Assembly (NCBI RefSeq): GCF_020966775.1
Contig: NZ_JAJKFV010000014.1
Coordinates: 85,826 to 149,825 of the forward strand
Length of the DNA: 64,000 nt
Direction: 5' to 3'
DNA from: Rhodopirellula halodulae
GTDB lineage: Bacteria; Planctomycetota; Planctomycetia; Pirellulales; Pirellulaceae
Shown: positions 59,341 through 64,000 of the stretch, piece by piece
Numbering within the stretch: the stretch's first letter is position 1
Layout: every line of letters begins with the position of its first letter
Position numbers and translations under genes: made by a program
Notes under the pieces: model-generated
What the model was told of the DNA's origin: nothing
What the model saw: the letters and a program-made list of their open reading frames with translations, nothing else
Databases searched by the model: none

Positions 59341-59908
59341 GTGCCGAACTATCGTCGCATGCTACGACAAGGTGGCGTCTACTTCTTCACGGTGGTGACG
59401 TATCGTCGTCGCCCACTCTTCACGTCTTCATTCGCACGCGAGTGCCTGCATGAAGCGTTCTTGCAGCAACATCGAACGCACCCGTTTGATCTCTTTGCGA
59501 TCTGCTTGTTGCCCGATCACCTCCACTGCGTTTGGTGCCTTCCCAAAGGCGACGCGGACTACTCCGCTCGATGGCAATCGATCAAGCGGCACTTCACGCA
59601 GCGGTACTTGGATGGTGGTGGATCGGAAGGAAAGGTCTCGGCGGCTGAACAACGAGAAGGACGCAAGGGAGTTTGGCAACCACGATTTTTGGGAACACAC
59701 GGTTCGTGATGAAAGCGACTTGGAACGCTGCGTGGATTACATCCATTGGAATCCCAGGAAGCACGGGTTGGTTTCGCGTGTACGAGATTATCCCTATTCG
59801 ACGTTTCACCGATTTGTTCGTGAAGGGCAGTACGACCTCGATTGGGGTGGCACGGATCCCGAGCAAGGTCAAACGAAGATAGCAACATGGGGCGAACCAA
59901 CACCGTAG
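59341..59908 (+). pseudogene. REP-associated tyrosine transposase (RAYT, IS200/IS605-like Y1), with a one-base frameshift
   Basis: GTG 59341 gives MPNYRRMLRQGGVYFFTVVT, the usual RAYT start. The HUH motif is PDHLHCVW (~residues 60-67). Frame 1 runs to GVWQPRFLG and stops at 59709. The missing part continues in the next frame from 59690: FWEHTVRDESDLERCVDYIHWNPRKHGLV, in pieces typical of the family, ending at 59908. Removing one T from the run TTTTT at 59686-59690 joins the two. RAYTs are single-strand DNA endonucleases that recognise REP hairpins with GTAG. The stop codon TAG at 59906 is made by the first bases of the next REP unit. The break may be inactivation, slippage-restored expression, or a sequencing error; a domain-complete protein of ~188 residues would result. 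Confidence 0.85.
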
Positions 59909-60030
59909 GTCAGGCCATGCCTGACGATGGTTGTTTGCCGGACAACGTGCCACTGCGATGGGATGTTTCTTGGCTCGACGCCTCGCTTCTCCGAAGCATC
60001 GGCCGGGGCGTCAGGTGAGACCTGACCTAC
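59905..60030. repeat. REP/BIME unit III, single copy at the RAYT 3' end
   Basis: It begins GTAG + GTCAGGC-CAT-GCCTGAC and ends GTCAGGT-GAG-ACCTGAC + CTAC, with the same core as arrays I and II. The RAYT stop codon lies inside its first four bases. Confidence 0.9.
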
Positions 60031-60041
60031 GGTTTGGGTGT

Positions 60042-60062
60042 GTCGGGTGAGACCCGACCTAC
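60042..60062 (-). repeat. Solitary REP hairpin with compensatory arm changes
   Basis: The plus strand reads GTCGGGT-GAG-ACCCGAC + CTAC. Compared with GTCAGGT-GAG-ACCTGAC, both arms have changed (A to G and T to C) so that pairing is kept, and GTAG is preserved on the minus strand. Confidence 0.85.
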
Positions 60063-60077
60063 GAGTGACCAATTCGT

Positions 60078-61670
60078 TCAATACCACTGCATGGCGTATT
60101 GGCGGAAACGTGTGATGGCGGTTTGGCGTTCGGTGATGGTCTCGAATGACTCGGCGATTTGCGGGTGAGCCGCCAACCACTTGGCCAACGTTCGTGTGGA
60201 CGCTTGGTAATCGCTCCAATGACTCGAATGCGCGGCGACCAACTCCGTTTGACGCTGTGCCAATCGGGCTCGCACGCCATCACGAATGATTGCGTCCGGG
60301 TGATCCAACAACCCGAATGTGGAGATCAATCCTTCGTCGCTGATCGGCTTCACCGCGACCATCACGGACGGCGCCAGATACCCATCGTTCACGCGAGCCG
60401 CGTTGTAACGATGAGCGATGTAATCCACGGGCGTCACGCTGTAGACGATGATCACGATCGTCAGTGCCATCATCTGCGAGCGAAGCAGCCACCAGAAATT
60501 TCGCGTCTTGGCGATTTTATAAACCACCAATGCAAAACCGATGACGACCGCGGTGATACCAAACAGCCCCACCATCCGCATCTGCGTCATTCCGTTGTAG
60601 CCGATGTAGATCAACAAACGGTTGTAGACCGCCAGTGCTAACAACAGGTTCTCGCCGGACCAAATCCAAGCCCAGCGACGAACGTTCGGCAGTCGCGGAT
60701 CGGAAAGCAAACTGCGACCGAAGATCAATGACAAGCTGACGGTTGCGAGCCCCAAAGCGATCGTCAACCAAGCGGCGCCTTGATGGGCGTAGCCGGCGTA
60801 GTAGAAGCCTTCGGGGAAATCGCGTCGCCAGAGCGTCCAAAATTCGAAGCACAAATACACGGCGAAAAGACCTGTCACCGCGATCAACGTGTTTCGGTAG
60901 GCCGAGTACAAGTTCGACTCGGCGGGAGCCAAGGCACTTTCGTCGGTTTCCTTCGAGCCAATCTGCAACCAAGGCCGCAGCGGGCGAATCAAGCCAATTC
61001 CGACCAGCAACGCTGCGACGCAAAAAGGAGCCTCCCAAACGGAAAGGCCCTGAATCCAATCAAACGCGAAATTCCATCCGTTTTGAAACTGTGCGCCGAC
61101 CCAAGACACCAAGTCTGGGTTCGCCATGACAAAGATGCCGCCGAAGGTTAGCACCGCGCCAACGGGAAGCAGAATCGCGGCCAATTGATTGTGCCGACGC
61201 ACCGAGTGGATGGCGGTGTTTGTGAAGCGATATCTCGACAATCGGTTGGCACCGGTGACAAAGCTTTTGCCGAACCACAGCAAGCCTTCCAACACAAACG
61301 GCACCACGCCGCTGGCGGCCATCGACAAAGCGATCAAGAGCACCACGGAAGAGAAAATGGCCAATGGGGATCCTTGCCAAACCAGTCGTAACGCAACCAG
61401 TGCCGAAAGACCCGCACAGACAAGCAACGATCGGCGATGAGGTCGACTGTTCGCCGCGTAGCGATAGATGATGGGCGCGATGACCAAAAACATCGCCAGC
61501 GACAGATAGGTTCCGATGCGAAAGATCAAGACATCAGCCGCGAATGTCCAAACGATGGCGGCCGTGATTTCCCGTGTCGCCAGCCGAACCGGGATGATCT
61601 GAGTTTCCTCGGCTGGCTTGCCGAATCGATCAGGCGTGGGATCGGTCGAGGACTGGATGTTGGTGGACAT
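60078..61670 (-). CDS. Multi-pass membrane protein (DUF4173/DUF4153-like)
   Basis: 530 residues from ATG 61670, which has GAGGAGAG upstream; the frame extends to 61742. A short polar N-terminus precedes about ten to twelve membrane helices (DVLIFRIGTYLSLAMFLVIA, FSSVVLLIALSMAASGVVPF, NQLAAILLPVGAVLTFGGIF onward). The C-terminal ~110 residues are outside the membrane and end QYAMQWY. The pattern of helices, with the segment MANPDLVSW between them, resembles the DUF4173 family of uncharacterised inner-membrane proteins, but I cannot confirm that. No transporter or enzyme motif was seen. It is divergent from the DUF11 gene. Function unknown. Confidence 0.7.
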   Translation of the reverse strand: MSTNIQSSTDPTPDRFGKPAEETQIIPVRLATREITAAIVWTFAADVLIFRIGTYLSLAMFLVIAPIIYRYAANSRPHRRSLLVCAGLSALVALRLVWQGSPLAIFSSVVLLIALSMAASGVVPFVLEGLLWFGKSFVTGANRLSRYRFTNTAIHSVRRHNQLAAILLPVGAVLTFGGIFVMANPDLVSWVGAQFQNGWNFAFDWIQGLSVWEAPFCVAALLVGIGLIRPLRPWLQIGSKETDESALAPAESNLYSAYRNTLIAVTGLFAVYLCFEFWTLWRRDFPEGFYYAGYAHQGAAWLTIALGLATVSLSLIFGRSLLSDPRLPNVRRWAWIWSGENLLLALAVYNRLLIYIGYNGMTQMRMVGLFGITAVVIGFALVVYKIAKTRNFWWLLRSQMMALTIVIIVYSVTPVDYIAHRYNAARVNDGYLAPSVMVAVKPISDEGLISTFGLLDHPDAIIRDGVRARLAQRQTELVAAHSSHWSDYQASTRTLAKWLAAHPQIAESFETITERQTAITRFRQYAMQWY

Positions 61671-62161
61671 GACGCTTCTCTCCTCACAATGCAGACGAGA
61701 AACCGACCGGGGAAAACCGAACGTGGCTATTGGGCGGTTCACACAGAAAAGAGTGGAAGCACTGAGTATAGCCCAGCGAGTATCTTCGCGTTCAAAACGT
61801 CAATCGGCGAACAAATGGCACGGAATCGCCGCATTGGAACGAAGATCAATAACGCTTTACGCCCCGACATGTGGCACTGTTGTTTCATCGATCGCGTTGG
61901 TGGGTGGTGATCGAACAGCGGTCTCCACGAGTGTTGCTCGTTCCGCTTGCAGTCTGTTGTTGCAGCAACCAATTGCCGCAAACTGCACCAGAGAAGAGCT
62001 CATTAACCGAGCCATGCACCGGTGAAATGAATTTCTTTGCGTCTTCATCAAGTTGTGAGACTTGATGGCATAGGTCTTGCGAACTTCGCGGGCGATCAAA
62101 CATCACCGCACGGGTGTTGATGTTGGTTTGTTTCTATCACCTATCCAATAAGAGGTATGTC
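61671..62161. other. 491-bp divergent spacer, no gene seen
   Basis: It must contain promoters for the membrane-protein gene and the DUF11 gene, but I see no clear -35/-10 pair. The overlapping short open frames on both strands lack start signals and conserved features. Confidence 0.4.
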
Positions 62162-63841
62162 ATGACTTCACTGGGACGAAGTCTCTTCATTGCTGCGGCA
62201 GCAATTTGTTCTGCTTCCTGCTTCGCCGTCGCACAGGCTCAAACGTCGGTTTCCACCGGTGACGGCTTGCTCAAAGTTTCGAGCGAGATGCCGGAAGAAG
62301 TTCGCATGGGCGAAAGCTTTCAGTACACCGTCACCGTTTCAAACCTATCCGACGACGTGACGTTGCATCGCGTGAAGCTGGCTCAAAAGAAGTCGGAAGG
62401 ATTGACCATCGAGTCCGTTTCAAAGAGCGGTCAAGACAAGCAGAAAAACAAGGACGAACAGTCCGGGAAGTCAAAAAAACAGGGGAAAGAGGGGAAGAAG
62501 CAGGCCTCTAAGAATCAGATGATGGTCTCGATACTGAAGCCTGGGGAATCGAAGTCTTTCGACGTGAAGGCCGTCGCAGATCAAGAAGGCGAGATTCGTA
62601 GTTGCCTGGAAGTGGTGGACTACAAGCCCGCGATTTGCTTGACCAGTGAAGCGGTCAAACCACAACTTGAGTTGACCAAGTCCGCACCCAAGAAGGCCAA
62701 CCGCTGCAACGTGATCGAGATGGAATACACGTTGAAAAACGGAGGCAGCGGCGATGTCGGGCCGATCACCATCACCGATTCGCTCGGCGATGCTTTCGTG
62801 ACGATCGAAGGTAACAACAAGCTGAATTTCAACGTCGATGGTCTGAAGGCTGGCGACACTCGCAAGTTTGTTGCTCGTGTGTATGCCAACAAGACCGGTG
62901 AATTTGGCAGCCGAGCGGAAGCCAAGGCGGACAACAGCGATCTGAGTTCGCGAAGCAAAGAGACGAAGACCAAAGTGATTTCTGCTGATCTGGCTGCGGA
63001 GGTTTCAGGTCCTCAACGTTTGTACGGTGACGAGATGGCTCGCTTCACCGCGAAAATTACGAACCGCGGCAATGCTTTGGCCGAAGACGTGCGTGTGGTT
63101 TTGATGTGGCCGGAGCAAGCCAATTTGGCTGATGTGAGCGAACCGCAAATCAAAGGTTCGTCAAATGAAAAGCAGTCCAATTCGAACGACCAGTCTGGCG
63201 AGCCGACACCTGCTGACAATTCAAAGCAGAGCGGCCAGAACGAGAAGTCTTCCAGCCAAGACGGATCGACGAAGATGGCTGAACGAACCATGACGATCGA
63301 AGCATTGAAGCCCGGCGAAACGGCCACCATCGAGTATGCCATCCGCACCGGTGAAATGGACGAAATTCCGACCAAGGTCAAGGCAACCAGTGTGTGCACC
63401 GTCGAAACGGTGAAAGACGCTGAAAACGCTGTGACTCGTGCCACCGCCACCGCGATGACTCGTGCGAAGATCGTTCGATTGCCCGCGTTGCAATTGACGG
63501 TTGTCGATGACGAAGATCCCGTGACCAACGGAAATGAAGTGGTGTACACCATTCGTGTTTGGAACGAGGGTGACGCGGTGGATCAAAACGTTCGTTTGAC
63601 CGCTGAACTGCCCGAAGGCCTGAAGTTTGTTTCCGCTGATGGGCCAACGGATGTGAAAGAAGAGGGCCAGGAGGTCACATTTGCTCCAATCAAGAAGATG
63701 CAACCTGGAGACGAAGTGACCTACACGGTGAAAGCCGAAAGCGAAGGGGAAGGCGCCGTGAGCTTGAAGACACAATTGGCTAGCAAGTCGTTGCAGTCCG
63801 AGATCACCGCTGAAGAACCAACTCGAATCTTCAAACGCTGA
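62162..63841 (+). CDS. Secreted protein with repeated DUF11 (beta-sandwich) domains
   Basis: 559 residues from ATG 62162, with AAGAGG at a good distance; the frame opens at 62114. A Sec signal peptide comes first (LFIAAAAICSASCFAVAQAQ). At least three DUF11-type Ig-like domains follow: SSEMPEEVRMGESFQYTVTV, TKSAPKKANRCNVIEMEYTL, and LTVVDDEDPVTNGNEVVYTI, each with a 'tV.N.g...v....i.d.lP.g' pattern. Between them are Lys/Gln/Ser-rich linkers (about residues 95-125 and 335-380). Such proteins are found on the surface or in the wall of planctomycetes and may bear on envelope structure. A strong terminator follows 29 bp after the stop. Confidence 0.85.
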   Translation: MTSLGRSLFIAAAAICSASCFAVAQAQTSVSTGDGLLKVSSEMPEEVRMGESFQYTVTVSNLSDDVTLHRVKLAQKKSEGLTIESVSKSGQDKQKNKDEQSGKSKKQGKEGKKQASKNQMMVSILKPGESKSFDVKAVADQEGEIRSCLEVVDYKPAICLTSEAVKPQLELTKSAPKKANRCNVIEMEYTLKNGGSGDVGPITITDSLGDAFVTIEGNNKLNFNVDGLKAGDTRKFVARVYANKTGEFGSRAEAKADNSDLSSRSKETKTKVISADLAAEVSGPQRLYGDEMARFTAKITNRGNALAEDVRVVLMWPEQANLADVSEPQIKGSSNEKQSNSNDQSGEPTPADNSKQSGQNEKSSSQDGSTKMAERTMTIEALKPGETATIEYAIRTGEMDEIPTKVKATSVCTVETVKDAENAVTRATATAMTRAKIVRLPALQLTVVDDEDPVTNGNEVVYTIRVWNEGDAVDQNVRLTAELPEGLKFVSADGPTDVKEEGQEVTFAPIKKMQPGDEVTYTVKAESEGEGAVSLKTQLASKSLQSEITAEEPTRIFKR

Positions 63842-63869
63842 TTCCAGCCTCATTGAGAACACGCTCTGC

Positions 63870-63901
63870 AAGCCTGCGGTTTTCGCCGCAGGCTTGTTTG
63901 G
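63870..63901 (+). terminator. Rho-independent terminator after the DUF11 gene
   Basis: Perfect 10-bp stem AAGCCTGCGG / CCGCAGGCTT with a TTTTCG loop, followed by GTTTGGTTTG. It sits 29 bp beyond the stop codon. Confidence 0.8.
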
Positions 63902-64000
63902 TTTGCCCAGCGAAGCTGGCAACCCCAGTCGGTGCTTGCCACCGACCAAGCCCTGTTCATGGGGAATTGAATCCGATTCGCAAGGGCGTCGTTGGCCAAC

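Noticed and set aside
59341..59908. Considered as an ordinary insertion sequence with flanking ends
   Set aside because: No left and right IS ends with a target site and no second gene; the REP units and the RAYT-type sequence explain the arrangement better.

Overview
The window looks like chromosomal DNA of a planctomycete of the Rhodopirellula/Pirellulaceae type. Evidence for this: a 7,200-residue surface protein with an LEPR-XLL-like N-terminus and DUF4347, DUF1573 and DUF11 proteins, a dihydropteroate-synthase-related protein of the kind linked to methanopterin C1 metabolism, many small secreted lipoprotein-like proteins, and loosely packed genes with weak or variable start signals. No rRNA, tRNA or CRISPR array was recognised.

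Layout. 1-6 kb: the 3' end of a ROK-family sugar kinase, lepA, a lipoprotein, an acidic protein of unknown role and a dolichol-phosphate-mannose-synthase-like glycosyltransferase with no ordinary start codon. 6-12 kb (minus strand): a Na+/Ca2+ antiporter overlapping a Tat-exported FAD oxidoreductase, then three small or low-complexity secreted proteins. 12-14.4 kb: an overlapping pair, a radical SAM enzyme and a flavin-dependent halogenase-like enzyme. 14.5-17.2 kb: a PAS-GGDEF-HD-GYP c-di-GMP protein. 17.4-39 kb: one giant adhesin-like gene. 39.3-46.1 kb: a tight four-gene export cassette (TolC-like protein, two HlyD-like adaptors, and an M50 protease fused to a HlyD-like domain), divergent from the giant gene. 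46-53 kb (minus strand): O-antigen-ligase/TPR protein, DHPS-related protein, DUF1573 protein, Maf. 53-57 kb: dnaA and dnaB in tandem, with DnaA-box-like sites and a good promoter upstream of dnaA. 57-64 kb: an M48 protease, a REP-associated tyrosine transposase (RAYT) with a one-base frameshift, a multi-pass membrane protein and a DUF11 protein.

Two systems stand out. First, seven complete ~125-bp palindromic units in three groups flank the RAYT gene. Each unit is two hairpins in inverted orientation, each preceded by GTAG, which is the REP/BIME signature. One solitary hairpin carries compensatory changes in both arms, and single REPs of the same class occur at 2.9-3.1 and 9.9-10.1 kb. A second GTAG-hairpin class lies at 6.1-6.4 kb. 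Second, the export cassette has no ABC ATPase but does have an M50/HlyD fusion, and it faces the giant surface-protein gene, which suggests a dedicated secretion route; this link is inference from position.

All assignments come from reading the sequence. No database search, structure prediction or skew calculation was run.
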